Source: Amycolatopsis sp. WAC 01376 (GTDB lineage: Bacteria > Actinomycetota > Actinomycetes > Mycobacteriales > Pseudonocardiaceae). From it: a stretch of 64,000 nt of DNA. Location of the stretch: NCBI RefSeq assembly GCF_003947415.1, contig NZ_QHKL01000006.1, positions 726,698-790,697 on the forward strand, written 5' to 3'. The position numbers and the translations under genes are program-made. Positions within the stretch are counted from its first letter, which is position 1; the number at the start of each line of letters is the position of its first letter. This document shows positions 27,187 to 35,644 of the stretch, piece by piece. The notes under the pieces were generated by a model. It was not told the origin of the DNA. It was given only the letters and a program-made list of their open reading frames with translations, and ran no database searches.

Positions 27187-28575
27187 TTAAACCACTGCCA
27201 TCAGCAATGCTGCCACGCCGAAACCGGAAACGGAAAGGACGGTTTCCAGGACGGTCCAGGTTTTCAGGGTCTGCGGCACGGTCATGTTGAAGTACCGCGA
27301 GATGATCCAGAAACCGCCGTCGTTCACGTGCGAGGCGATGATCGAGCCCGCCGAAATCGCGACGACCAGCAGTGCGAGCTGCATCTGCGAGTAGCCCAGC
27401 GTCGCCACCGTCGGGGCGACGATGCCGCTCGTGGTCACGATCGCGACGGTCGCCGAACCCTGCGCGATCCGCATTCCGCAACTGATCACGTACGCGGCCA
27501 GGATGACCGGGAGACCGGCGTTGTCCAGCGACCCCGCGACGGCCTTGCCGATCCCCGTGGCGGACAGCACGGCGCCGAAGAACGCGCCCGCGCCGACCAC
27601 CAGCAGGATCATCGCGACCGGGCGGAGCGACTTCGCCGAAAGCTCGCTCAAATCCTTGCCTGTCAAGCCGCGGCGCAGGCCGAGCAGCCAGGACGCGAGC
27701 AGCACCGAGATCGTCAGCGCGACCGCCGGGGTGCCGATGAACGCCGCGACGCCGGCGGGCGCGGAGTTCTTGGGAAGCCAGATGCTGCCGAAGGTCCCGG
27801 CGAGGATCAGCACCAGCGGCACCGCGATGATCGCCAGCACCAGCCCGAGCGACGGCGGGTTCTCCTCCTTTTCGCCTTCTTCCTCCGCGACCAGGAATTC
27901 CGCGGGAACCGGGACATCGACGCGTTTGCCGATCCACGTCGAGTACGCGACACCGCCGACGAGGAATGCCGGGATACCGCAGATCAGGCCCATCAGGATG
28001 ATCCAGCCGAGCTCCACGTGCAGCAGGCCCGCCGCGGCGACCGGGCCGGGGTGCGGTGGGAGGAACGCGTGCGTGATCGAAAGTCCGGCGAGCAGCGGCA
28101 ACGCGTACAGCACCAGCGAGCGGCCGCCCTGTTTGGCGGCGACGTAGACCAGCGGTGCCAGCACGAAGATGCCGATGTCGAAGAAGACCGGAATACCGAA
28201 GACGAAACCCGCGAGACCCATCGCCAGCGGGGCCCGCTTCTCACCGATGGCCCGCAGCAGCGCGCCGGTGAGGACCCTCGCCCCGCCGGAACGCTCCAAA
28301 ATGGATCCGAGGATGGTGCCCAGTCCGATGATCGCGGCGATATGGCCGAGGATCCCGCCGAAACCCTTCTCCAGAAGGGAATCGGACGCCTTCTGCGCGG
28401 AGCCGACGATCTGGCCGACCGGCAGGCCAGCGGCCAGTGCGGTCAGCAGGCCGACGACGATCAGCGCGATGAAGGGCTCGAGCTTGACCTTGATGATGAG
28501 GAACAACAACACCGCGATCGAGACGGCGGCGAGGGTCAGGAGACCTCCCGTCGAATGTTGGAGCCAGTCGATCAT
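27187..28575 (-). CDS. GntP-family gluconate/sugar-acid:H+ symporter
   Basis: A 462-residue membrane protein with about twelve helices. 'LKPFIALIVV'-type opening 'VKLEPFIALIVVGLLTALAA', 'GFGGILGHIAAIIGLGTILG' and 'GIPVFFDIGIFVLAPLVYVA' are hallmark GntP blocks, and it ends with 'HVNDGGFWIISRYFNMTVPQ', the most conserved family motif. It imports gluconate or related acids with protons. The ATG at 28575 overlaps the D-aminoacylase stop as ATGA, so the transported compound may instead be an N-acyl-D-amino acid or sugar acid used by that pathway. Its cytoplasmic loop near residues 220-235 is unusually acidic (EEEGEKEEN). Confidence 0.93.
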   Translation of the reverse strand: MIDWLQHSTGGLLTLAAVSIAVLLFLIIKVKLEPFIALIVVGLLTALAAGLPVGQIVGSAQKASDSLLEKGFGGILGHIAAIIGLGTILGSILERSGGARVLTGALLRAIGEKRAPLAMGLAGFVFGIPVFFDIGIFVLAPLVYVAAKQGGRSLVLYALPLLAGLSITHAFLPPHPGPVAAAGLLHVELGWIILMGLICGIPAFLVGGVAYSTWIGKRVDVPVPAEFLVAEEEGEKEENPPSLGLVLAIIAVPLVLILAGTFGSIWLPKNSAPAGVAAFIGTPAVALTISVLLASWLLGLRRGLTGKDLSELSAKSLRPVAMILLVVGAGAFFGAVLSATGIGKAVAGSLDNAGLPVILAAYVISCGMRIAQGSATVAIVTTSGIVAPTVATLGYSQMQLALLVVAISAGSIIASHVNDGGFWIISRYFNMTVPQTLKTWTVLETVLSVSGFGVAALLMAVV

Positions 28576-30167
28576 CGGGCACTCCCGGGGTTCCGCAGTG
28601 AATGGCCGGCGAGGGCGCCGGTCGGTTGACCATCGTCGATGGCGGCGACACCGTTGACGAAGACATAGGGGATACCGGCGGCCTGCTGCCGCGGTTCGTC
28701 GAACGTGGCGGTGTCGGCGACGGTTTCCGGGTCGAACAGCACGAGGTCCGCCGCGTATCCGGCGCGGACGAGACCCCGGTCGGTCAGCCGCAGGCGGTCC
28801 GCCGCGCGGCCGGTGAGGTGGGCGACGCATTCGGCGAGGTCGAGGACGCCGAGTTCGCGGACGTAGCGGGCGAGGTAACGCGGGAAAGTGCCCCAGGCAC
28901 GCGGATGCGGCCGTGCGCCGACGAGCAGCCCGTCGCTGCCGCCGGTGTGCGTGCGGTGGCGCATGATCGCCTGGACGTTCTCCTCGTGCCCGACATGCAT
29001 CAGGCAGGACGTGCCGAGCTTTTCCGAGATCAGGACGTCGAAGTACAGCTCCGCGGCGGGTTTCCCGGCACGCTGCGCCGAAGCGGCGACGGAATGTCCG
29101 ACGAGGTGGGAGTTCTCGTCCCGGCGGACACCGTTGATCTCGATGGCCTCCCAGTCGATCGGCACCCCGTGCGCACCGTCGGAGCCGGTCTCCTCGATCT
29201 CGGCGCGGATCCGCTCACGAGTGTCCACATCGGACAACCGGGCCAGCGTGGCGTCGAGCCCGCCTTCGGTCGACCAGCTCGGCAGCAACGCGGAAAGGTA
29301 GGTGGCGCCGGGAAGATAGGGATAGGTGTCCAGCGTGATGTCGCAGCCGTCGTCGAGCGCACGGTCGAGCAACTCCAGCAGATCCGGCGCCTTGCCCTTG
29401 TTGACCGAGAAGTTCATCGTGGCGTGGGCGAGGTGCAACGGGCAGCCCGAACGGCGGGAGACGTCGACCATCTCGCCGAACGCTTCGAGCGCGCCCTTGC
29501 CGTAGCTGCGGTGGTGCGGACTGTAGAAGCCGCCGTTCTCCCCGACGACCCGGCACAGCTCGACGAGTTCCTCGGTGGTCGCGTACATGCCCGGCGTGTA
29601 GGTGAGCCCGGACGACATGCCCATCGCGCCCTCGGCCAGCCCGGTCGCGATGAGTTCCTTCATCGCGTTCATCTCGGCTTCGGTCGCGGGCCGGTCATCC
29701 CAGCCGACGGTGAGCATGCGGACGGTGCCCTGCGGCACCAGATAGGCCGCGTTGACCGCGACCCCGGCGTCGAGCCGGTCGAGATATTCGCCGACCGAGC
29801 GCCAGTTCCAGTCGAATCCGGCCGGATCGTCGTTCCATCCGGCGAGCTGCTGGCGCAGCGCCGTGAGGACGTCGTCGTTCACGGGCGCGTAGGAGAGCCC
29901 GTCCTGTCCGAGCACCTCGGTCGTGACGCCCTGGGAGAGCTTCGCGAGGTGATCCGGGTTGGCGAGCAGCTGGAGGTCCGAATGCGAATGCATATCGATG
30001 AACCCGGGCGCGAGCACGAGTCCTTCGGCGTCGATGGTGCGGCGGCCCGCGAGCGAGCCGGGTTCGGCGACACTGGCGATCCGGCCGTCGGTGATGCCCA
30101 CGTCGTGCCTGGTGAGCGGATCCCCGGTGCCGTCGGCGACCAGTGCGGAGCGGACAACGATGTCCAT
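28572..30167 (-). CDS. N-acyl-D-amino-acid deacylase (D-aminoacylase)
   Basis: A 531-residue amidohydrolase that releases D-amino acids from N-acyl-D-amino acids. The metal motif is GFIDMHSHSD (His60, His62); later family blocks are 'GMSSGLTYTPGMYATTEELV', 'FYSPHHRSYG', 'CPLHLAHATMN' and 'GGSDGLLVGARPHPRAWGTF'. In the well-studied D-aminoacylase from Alcaligenes a cysteine in an N-C-G motif binds the zinc; here the same place reads GQDG, with Asp89 instead. That change is visible and probably marks a subgroup with different metal use. The gene overlaps gntP by ATGA and lies 33 bases from the deaminase gene, so all act together. Confidence 0.93.
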   Translation of the reverse strand: MDIVVRSALVADGTGDPLTRHDVGITDGRIASVAEPGSLAGRRTIDAEGLVLAPGFIDMHSHSDLQLLANPDHLAKLSQGVTTEVLGQDGLSYAPVNDDVLTALRQQLAGWNDDPAGFDWNWRSVGEYLDRLDAGVAVNAAYLVPQGTVRMLTVGWDDRPATEAEMNAMKELIATGLAEGAMGMSSGLTYTPGMYATTEELVELCRVVGENGGFYSPHHRSYGKGALEAFGEMVDVSRRSGCPLHLAHATMNFSVNKGKAPDLLELLDRALDDGCDITLDTYPYLPGATYLSALLPSWSTEGGLDATLARLSDVDTRERIRAEIEETGSDGAHGVPIDWEAIEINGVRRDENSHLVGHSVAASAQRAGKPAAELYFDVLISEKLGTSCLMHVGHEENVQAIMRHRTHTGGSDGLLVGARPHPRAWGTFPRYLARYVRELGVLDLAECVAHLTGRAADRLRLTDRGLVRAGYAADLVLFDPETVADTATFDEPRQQAAGIPYVFVNGVAAIDDGQPTGALAGHSLRNPGSAR

Positions 30168-30200
30168 GGCGATTCTTCCTCTGCGGCGGTGGAGGACGGA

Positions 30201-31505
30201 TCAGAAATGGGTGCGGACGAAATCGAGCACGGTCTCGCCGTCGGGGCCGACGACCGGGATGAGGGGCCATTTGTCGAAGACGGTGCACGGATGCGACAGA
30301 CCGAGGGCGATCCAGTCTCCGACCTCGACCGGCGACGACGCGGGCAGCGTCAGAAAGGCGTGCTGGTCGTTCATCTTCTGGATGGAATGACCTTCGAGTG
30401 CGGACGCCTGCCCGTCGCCCTTGCGGATCAGGCGCGGCTCGGGCATGCCTTCGTCGAAGGACGCGTCCCGTTTGCCGATGGTGAGCAGCGCGAGTTCGTC
30501 AGTCGGCTTCGACGTGACCTGCGCCCAGGCACGCAGCGCGGAGCGGAACGAGGCGACGCCGCCGATGCGCGGGTGTTCGCCCAGCGGCGAGATCACGCGG
30601 TAGAAGCCGTCGTCGTGGGTCACGTAGGCGCCGCTGCGCAGGATCGGCAGGACGTCCAGGTCCCCCCAGTCCTTGGTGAGCTCGTCGGCGACGCGGTCGA
30701 AGTACGCGCTGCCACCGCCGGTGACGATGATCTGGCCGGCGTCGTCGAGCAGGCCCTTCGCGGCGAAGGCGAAGACGAGTTCACGCAGACCGTCCACATA
30801 GGAGCTGATCAGCTGGAGCGACTTTTCGTCCGTGTGGTGGGAAAGCGCGCCTTCGTAGCCGCCGGATCCGCGCAGCCGCAGAGCGGGGCTCGCGTGCGCG
30901 GCTTCGGCGACGGCGAGCGCGGTCTCGGTGTCACGGACACCGGTGCGGCCGCCTTCGGCACCGAGTTCGACCAGGACGTCCACCTTGCGGCGAGCTCCGC
31001 GCAGGGCTTCGGTCATCAGCTCGACGCCGCGGACCGAGTCGACCCAGCAGACGAACTCGAAGTCGTCGTCGGCGTCCAATTCGGCGGCGAGCCACTTCAG
31101 GCCGGAAGGGTCGAGCAGCTGGTTCGCGAGCAGGATCCGGGAAACGCCGAACGCCCGGTATATCCGCAGGTGGCCGGCGTTCGCGCAGGTGATGCCCCAC
31201 GAGCCGTGCTGGAGTTGTCGCTCGAACAGCTGCGGCGCCATCGTCGTCTTGCCGTGCGGAGCCAGCGCGACCCCGCGTTCGGCGCACCAGTCCGCCATCG
31301 TGCGGAGGTTGTGCTCGACGGCTTCCTCGTCGAGCACCACGAACGGGCCGAGAAAGCCGTCTTCGAACAGCTTCGCGCCGCGGGCGGCGGCCTCGCCGAT
31401 CGTGAGCCCGGACAGCGAAGGCGCGACCGAGCGGAAGCGCCAGTCGACGCGCTCCTCCCGAACGGCCGCGACCGCGGCGGAATCGATGGTGCCGGCTTCG
31501 AACAT
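30201..31505 (-). CDS. PLP-dependent D-amino acid deaminase (D-serine dehydratase-like, DSD1 type)
   Basis: A 434-residue fold-III PLP enzyme with an alanine-racemase-like N-terminal barrel. The PLP lysine is in 'VALAPHGKTTMAPQLFERQL'; the C-terminal domain has 'HPCTVFDKWPLIPVV', which holds the His-x-Cys pair that binds a metal in eukaryotic D-serine dehydratases. It should turn D-serine or D-threonine into a keto acid and ammonia by way of 2-aminoacrylate-type intermediates. I chose the ATG at 31505 because GAGGTG lies six bases before it; a longer frame starts at 31571. It heads the minus-strand operon and is divergent from the kinase-iclR-ridA operon. RidA there removes exactly the enamine that this enzyme releases. 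Confidence 0.9.
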   Translation of the reverse strand: MFEAGTIDSAAVAAVREERVDWRFRSVAPSLSGLTIGEAAARGAKLFEDGFLGPFVVLDEEAVEHNLRTMADWCAERGVALAPHGKTTMAPQLFERQLQHGSWGITCANAGHLRIYRAFGVSRILLANQLLDPSGLKWLAAELDADDDFEFVCWVDSVRGVELMTEALRGARRKVDVLVELGAEGGRTGVRDTETALAVAEAAHASPALRLRGSGGYEGALSHHTDEKSLQLISSYVDGLRELVFAFAAKGLLDDAGQIIVTGGGSAYFDRVADELTKDWGDLDVLPILRSGAYVTHDDGFYRVISPLGEHPRIGGVASFRSALRAWAQVTSKPTDELALLTIGKRDASFDEGMPEPRLIRKGDGQASALEGHSIQKMNDQHAFLTLPASSPVEVGDWIALGLSHPCTVFDKWPLIPVVGPDGETVLDFVRTHF

Positions 31506-31518
31506 GAGGTTCACCTCG

Positions 31519-31553
31519 GTTGCGTATGTTGCAACGGACGTTGCGCATATTGC
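31519..31553. promoter_or_regulatory. Direct-repeat operator candidate between two catabolic operons
   Basis: GTTGCGTATGTTGC (31519-31532) and GTTGCGCATATTGC (31540-31553) match at 12 of 14 positions and start 21 bases apart, two helical turns. The site lies 14 bases upstream of the deaminase gene, in the divergent promoter region shared with the kinase-iclR-ridA operon. Binding by the IclR protein encoded here is inference. Confidence 0.6.
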
Positions 31554-31696
31554 GTGGGATAGGTGTAGCATCCGGTCCGCTAGAGGTCAACGGGGTGACG
31601 ACGAGGAGACGCGGAAGTGACAGGTGAGCCTTGGCCGCCCGGGAATCTTTTGATCTTTTGGGGTCGCGCCCTGGCACCGGAACGGCGGCCGGCGCG

Positions 31697-32674
31697 ATGA
31701 AGAGCACTGACGTGTTGTGCATCGGGGAGTCGATGGCCTTGTTCGTACCGGCCGAATCCGGGCCGCCCGACGAGGTACGGAAGTGGATGCGGACCATCGG
31801 CGGAGCCGAATCGAACGTCGCCTGCCATCTCCCCGCGCTGGGTTTCGCCAGTGCATGGGTGAGTGCCGTCGGCGACGATCCGTTCGGCCGCGCGCTCGTG
31901 CGCGAGATCGGCGCGGCGGGGGTGGACGTCAGCGCGGTCGTGGTCGACCCGACCCGCCCGACCGGGCTCTACATCAAGGAAAGCGGAGCGGACGGCAGCC
32001 CCGTGCGCTACTACCGCAAAGGCTCGGCCGCGTCCGGAATGGACGCCGGCCTGCTGGGCAAACTCGATCTCGACCGGGTGCGCGTGATCCACCTGTCCGG
32101 GATCACGCCCGCCCTGTCGGACGGTTGTCTCGACCTGGTGCGGGCGCTGATGGAACGGCCGCGTGGCGACACGCTGGTGTCGTTCGACGTGAACTTCCGG
32201 CCCGCGCTGTGGACCGGGCGCGACCCGTCGGTGCTGGCCGGACTGGCCGCCCGCGCCGACATCGTGCTGGCAGGCGAGGATGAGGCCGAGCGAGTGTGGG
32301 GGACCGGCGAACCGGAACGCCTGCGCGTCGCGCTGCCGGGGCCGAAGACGCTGGTCGTCAAGCACGGGGCACGCGGGGTGACGCTGATCGACGGCGACGA
32401 GGCACCGCTGTTCTCGCCCGCGCTCAAGGTCGACGTCGTGGAGCCGGTCGGCGCCGGTGACGCCTTCGCCGCCGGTTTCCTCGCCGCCACGCTGCGCGGC
32501 GACGACCCCGCGACCCGGCTGCGGCGCGGTCACCTGCAGGCCGCGGCCACCTTGCTGACCCACGACGACGTGGGAACGCCGCTGCCAGGATCCGTCGTCG
32601 AAGCGCTCCTCGGGGCGGATGAGGCAGCATGGGCGGCGGCGAAGCTGACGGACGAGGGATTGGTGGGCGGATGA
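31697..32674 (+). CDS. PfkB-family sugar kinase (2-keto-3-deoxygluconate kinase-like)
   Basis: A 325-residue ribokinase-family kinase. The N-terminal 'VLCIGESMALFVP' and 'GGAESNVACHLPALG' and the C-terminal anion-hole motif 'VEPVGAGDAFAAGFLA' (GAGD with the catalytic Asp) are clear. The opening is most like KDG kinases, which phosphorylate 2-keto-3-deoxygluconate. The ATG at 31697 gives MKSTDVLCIGE, the natural family start; an upstream ATG at 31631 would add 22 unlikely residues. It is the first gene of a tightly overlapped operon with iclR and ridA. A link to GntP and the lactonase opposite suggests sugar-acid use. Confidence 0.88.
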   Translation: MKSTDVLCIGESMALFVPAESGPPDEVRKWMRTIGGAESNVACHLPALGFASAWVSAVGDDPFGRALVREIGAAGVDVSAVVVDPTRPTGLYIKESGADGSPVRYYRKGSAASGMDAGLLGKLDLDRVRVIHLSGITPALSDGCLDLVRALMERPRGDTLVSFDVNFRPALWTGRDPSVLAGLAARADIVLAGEDEAERVWGTGEPERLRVALPGPKTLVVKHGARGVTLIDGDEAPLFSPALKVDVVEPVGAGDAFAAGFLAATLRGDDPATRLRRGHLQAAATLLTHDDVGTPLPGSVVEALLGADEAAWAAAKLTDEGLVGG

Positions 32675-33435
32675 GCCAGAGCCTGGACAGGGCGCTCACG
32701 TTGCTGAGCGGGCTCGCCCGCGAGGCGAAGACGCTGGACCAGCTCGCCGAGGAGATCGGTGTGCACAAGTCGACCGTGCTGCGGTTGCTGCGCACCCTGG
32801 AGACGCATCACTTCGTGCGCCGGGAAGGACAGCGGTACTACCGGCTCGGCAGCGCGCTCTTCGACCTCGCGCAGCAGGCGCTGGAAGACCGCGACGTCCG
32901 CCGTACCGCGCAATCCGCGCTCGCCGGGCTCAACGCCCGCACCGGGCACACCGTGCACCTCGCGTCCTATGAGGACGGAGAGGTCGTCTACATCGACAAG
33001 TTCGAGGGCAGGCACTCGGTGCGGATGTACTCCCGCATCGGGAAACGCGCCCCGCTGCACTGCACCGCCGTCGGCAAGGTGCTGGTGGCGGCGATGACGC
33101 CGGAGAAGCAGGCGGACGTGGTCTCGCGGATCGACTTCTTCGTCCGCACCCCGAACACGATCACCACGCCCGAGGCCTACGGGAAGGAACTCGCGCTCGT
33201 CGCCGACCGCGGCTACGCGGTGGACAACGCCGAGCACGAGGACTTCATCCACTGCGTCGCCGCGCCCGTCCGCGGCCCGGGCGGCGTGGTACTCGCCGCC
33301 GCGTCGGTGTCGGTGCCGAAGGTGCTGCTCGACTACGACGGCCTGATGGCGCTCGTCCCGGAACTGATCGCCGCCGCCGAAGAAGCTTCCGTCCACAGTG
33401 GATGGACGGGGAACCGAAAGGGGAAGTTGGAATGA
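32671..33435 (+). CDS. IclR-family transcriptional regulator
   Basis: A 254-residue IclR regulator. The winged helix 'SLDRALTLLSGLAREAKTLD' and 'EIGVHKSTVLRLLRTLETHHF' is followed by the effector domain with 'SRIGKRAPLHCTAVGKVLVA' and 'CVAAPVRGPGGVVLAAASVS'. The ATG at 32671 overlaps the kinase stop as ATGA. It likely senses a pathway intermediate (a keto acid or sugar acid) and controls both divergent operons; the direct repeats at 31519-31553 are the best candidate site. Confidence 0.94.
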   Translation: MSQSLDRALTLLSGLAREAKTLDQLAEEIGVHKSTVLRLLRTLETHHFVRREGQRYYRLGSALFDLAQQALEDRDVRRTAQSALAGLNARTGHTVHLASYEDGEVVYIDKFEGRHSVRMYSRIGKRAPLHCTAVGKVLVAAMTPEKQADVVSRIDFFVRTPNTITTPEAYGKELALVADRGYAVDNAEHEDFIHCVAAPVRGPGGVVLAAASVSVPKVLLDYDGLMALVPELIAAAEEASVHSGWTGNRKGKLE

Positions 33436-33815
33436 GCAAGACCGCGATCAGCACGGAGAACGCGCCGAAGCCGGTGGCCGCGTTCTCGCAGGCGGTCCGC
33501 AAGGGCAACATCCTGCAGGTGGCCGGCCAGGTCGCCTTCGACCCGGCCACCGGCGCCATCGTCGGCGAGACCGTCGGCGAGCAGACCGAGCAGACCTTCA
33601 AGAACATCGAGGCGGTGCTCGAGGCCGCCGGTTCGAGCCTGGCCGACGCGATGATGGTGCGCGTGTACCTGACCGACGTCGACCACTTCGGCGCGTTCAA
33701 CGAGGTCTACAACAAGCTGATCGGCGAGGCGCCGCACCCCGCCCGCACCACCGTGTACGTCGGCCTTCCCGCCGGCCTGCTGGTGGAGATCGACGTCCTG
33801 GCCGTGACGGACTGA
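33432..33815 (+). CDS. RidA family enamine/imine deaminase
   Basis: A 127-residue RidA (YjgF/YER057c) protein. The conserved block 'NILQVAGQVAFDPATGAIVG' and the arginine in 'GEAPHPARTTVYVGLPAGL' that binds the carboxylate are present, with the final 'LVEIDVLAVTD'. The family hydrolyses 2-aminoacrylate and related enamines released by PLP dehydratases before they damage other PLP enzymes. The ATG at 33432 overlaps the iclR stop. Its location across from a D-serine-type dehydratase gives it an obvious substrate source. A family palindrome follows the stop. Confidence 0.95.
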   Translation: MSKTAISTENAPKPVAAFSQAVRKGNILQVAGQVAFDPATGAIVGETVGEQTEQTFKNIEAVLEAAGSSLADAMMVRVYLTDVDHFGAFNEVYNKLIGEAPHPARTTVYVGLPAGLLVEIDVLAVTD

Positions 33816-33823
33816 TCCCGCGT

Positions 33824-33876
33824 GCAATGAAAGGCCCTTTCCTTGCAAAATTTGCAAGGAAAGGACCTTTCATTGC
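33824..33876. repeat. Near-perfect 26-bp-arm palindrome between convergent genes
   Basis: The arms 33824-33849 and 33851-33876 differ at one position. The core TTGCAAAATTTGCAA is shared with the element at 6071-6125, while the outer arm reads AAAGGCCCTTT instead of AACGGTCCGTT; the differences are compensated on the other arm. It lies between ridA and the convergent ACC-deaminase-like gene. Confidence 0.9.
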
Positions 33877-33885
33877 GTCCAGCCG

Positions 33886-34881
33886 CTAGAGCACGCTCGT
33901 GTACCCGTTCAGCGCGGGTTGCCCGCCCAGATGCGCGAAGAGCACGTTCGAGTCCCGCGAGATCTCACCGCGGGAAACGAGGTCGATCAGCCCCGCCATG
34001 GACTTGCCCTCGTACACCGGATCGGTGAGCACACCCTCCAGCCGCGCCAGCGTGCGGATCGCGTCGAGGGTGGACTCGTCCGGGATGCCGTAGATCCCGG
34101 CGTGGTAGCGCTCGTCCAGTTCGACCTCACCGACCTCGCCGGCGCCGATCAGCTCCGCGGTCGCGCGGGCGATGCGGGTGATCTGATCGCGCGTCTCGGC
34201 CGGTTTGGCCGACCCGTCGATGCCGAGGATCCGTCGCGGCTTCCCGGAAAGCGCGGCCCCGGCGACCATCCCGGCCTGCGTGCTGCCGGTGACCGAGCAG
34301 ACGACCACCGTGTCGAAGAAGACGCCGAGCTCCGCCTCCTGCGCTTCGAGTTCGACCATCCAGTTCGCGAAACCGAGCCCGCCGAGCCGGTGGTCCGAGC
34401 CGCCGGCCGGGATCGCATACGGCTTTCCGCCGCCGTCCTCGATCTCCTTGACCGCGTTCTCCCAGCTTTCCTTGAAGCCGACGCCGAATCCGGCCTCGAC
34501 CATCCGGATGTCCGCGCCGAGGATGCGCGAAAGCTGGATGTTGCCGACCTTGTCGTACATCGGGTCGTTCCAGTCGACCCAGCTCTCCTGCACCAGCACG
34601 GCCTTGAGGCCGGCCCGCGCGGCGGCCGCGGCGACCTGGCGGGTGTGGTTCGACTGCACGCCGCCGATCGAGATCAGCGTGTCCGCGCCCGAGGCGAGCG
34701 CGTCGGCGACCAGGTACTCCAGCTTCCGGGTCTTGTTGCCGCCGAACGCGATCCCGGAGTTGACGTCCTCGCGTTTCGCCCAGACCTTCGCGCCGCCGAG
34801 ATGGGCGGTGAGCCGTTCGAGCGGGTGCACGGGGGAGGGACCGAACAGCAGCGGGTAGCGCGGGAAATCGGCGAGGGTCAT
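33886..34881 (-). CDS. 1-aminocyclopropane-1-carboxylate deaminase-like PLP enzyme
   Basis: A 331-residue fold-II PLP enzyme. The lysine is in 'AFGGNKTRKLEYLVADAL' (Lys50) and the phosphate-binding loop region in 'VCSVTGSTQAGMVAGAAL'; it ends 'LFAHLGGQPALNGYTSVL'. Length and motifs match AcdS, which breaks ACC to 2-oxobutanoate and ammonia, but D-cysteine desulfhydrase is a close relative. Sequence alone does not fully separate them: a Glu/Leu pair near the C-terminus distinguishes AcdS, and I could not place it with confidence. It overlaps the GntR regulator by ATGA. In soil and plant-associated actinomycetes such an enzyme lowers plant ethylene. Confidence 0.85.
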   Translation of the reverse strand: MTLADFPRYPLLFGPSPVHPLERLTAHLGGAKVWAKREDVNSGIAFGGNKTRKLEYLVADALASGADTLISIGGVQSNHTRQVAAAAARAGLKAVLVQESWVDWNDPMYDKVGNIQLSRILGADIRMVEAGFGVGFKESWENAVKEIEDGGGKPYAIPAGGSDHRLGGLGFANWMVELEAQEAELGVFFDTVVVCSVTGSTQAGMVAGAALSGKPRRILGIDGSAKPAETRDQITRIARATAELIGAGEVGEVELDERYHAGIYGIPDESTLDAIRTLARLEGVLTDPVYEGKSMAGLIDLVSRGEISRDSNVLFAHLGGQPALNGYTSVL

Positions 34882-35525
34882 GGCGTCTCCAGGAGGTCTT
34901 CGAGCTCGGTCCAGATCGTGGCGGTGATCGCGCAGGCCGCGTCGACGTCGCCCGCTTCGATGGCGTCGGCCAGCTCCGCGTGACGCTGGACCGACCGGTG
35001 CGCGGGCAGGGAACCGAAGCGGGCGTATTCGAGACGGCGCAGCAGCGGCGTGTAGCGGGCCAGCGTCGCGGCGATCGCCCGATTGCGCGCGGCGGCGACC
35101 GGGACGTCGTGGAGCTCGTCGTCGGCGGCGATCGCGGCCGCGATGTCCCCGGCGGCGATCGCGTCGGCGAACCGGGAGTTGGCCGCGCGCATCGCGGCGA
35201 CCTCCGCGGGTCCCATCCGCGGGGCGCCGGCTCGGACGGCGAACTCGTGCAACGCGCGGACCAGCTGCAATGCGTCACGGACGTCGTCGGGAACGAACCC
35301 GGCCACGCGCGTGTAGCTCTGCGGCTTCGACTCGACGAGGCCGTCCTCGATCAGCCGCAGCAGCGCCTGGCGCACCGGCGCCCGGGAAAGCCCCAGCTGC
35401 TCGGCGCGGTCGCCGTCGCGCAGGTTCGTCCCCGGCGGCAGCGTCCCGTCGATGATCGCCCGGCGGATGTTCTCGTAGGCCTCGTCCCTGAGGAGGGATC
35501 TCGGCACCTTCGCTAACCCACTCAC
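34878..35525 (-). CDS. GntR-family (FadR subfamily) transcriptional regulator
   Basis: A 215-residue GntR regulator. The winged helix 'EAYENIRRAIIDGTLPPGTNL' and 'AEQLGLSRAPVRQALLRLIEDGLVE' is diagnostic, and the all-helical FCD-type effector domain follows, with metal-ligand His residues probable in 'LHEFAVRAG' and 'RHAELADAIEAGD'. It lies upstream of and overlaps the ACC-deaminase-like gene, so the two share a promoter and the regulator likely responds to that substrate. A TCACATCTGAAATG stretch upstream may include its own operator, but no clear dyad is seen. Confidence 0.92.
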   Translation of the reverse strand: MSGLAKVPRSLLRDEAYENIRRAIIDGTLPPGTNLRDGDRAEQLGLSRAPVRQALLRLIEDGLVESKPQSYTRVAGFVPDDVRDALQLVRALHEFAVRAGAPRMGPAEVAAMRAANSRFADAIAAGDIAAAIAADDELHDVPVAAARNRAIAATLARYTPLLRRLEYARFGSLPAHRSVQRHAELADAIEAGDVDAACAITATIWTELEDLLETP

Positions 35526-35568
35526 ATCTGAAATGTTAGTTGCCTTGGCGTCGGTTCGGTAGCCCGGA

Positions 35569-35623
35569 TGTCAGGAAAGGGTCGTTCCTGACGAAAAACG
35601 TCCTGAACGACCCTTTCCTGACA
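35569..35623. repeat. Intergenic palindrome with 19-bp perfect arms
   Basis: TGTCAGGAAAGGGTCGTTC (35569-35587) and its reverse complement at 35605-35623 flank a 17-base loop. The loop again contains CCTGACG/CGTCCT pairs. It lies between the gntR start and the end of the next minus-strand gene. Confidence 0.88.
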
Positions 35624-35644
35624 CTTTGAGGAAGGGAAGGCCTC

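Noticed and set aside
23797..28629. 1610-codon plus-strand open frame opposite the transporter genes
   Set aside because: It spans several real minus-strand genes, is rich in Arg, Asp and Gln as shadows are, and shows no motif.
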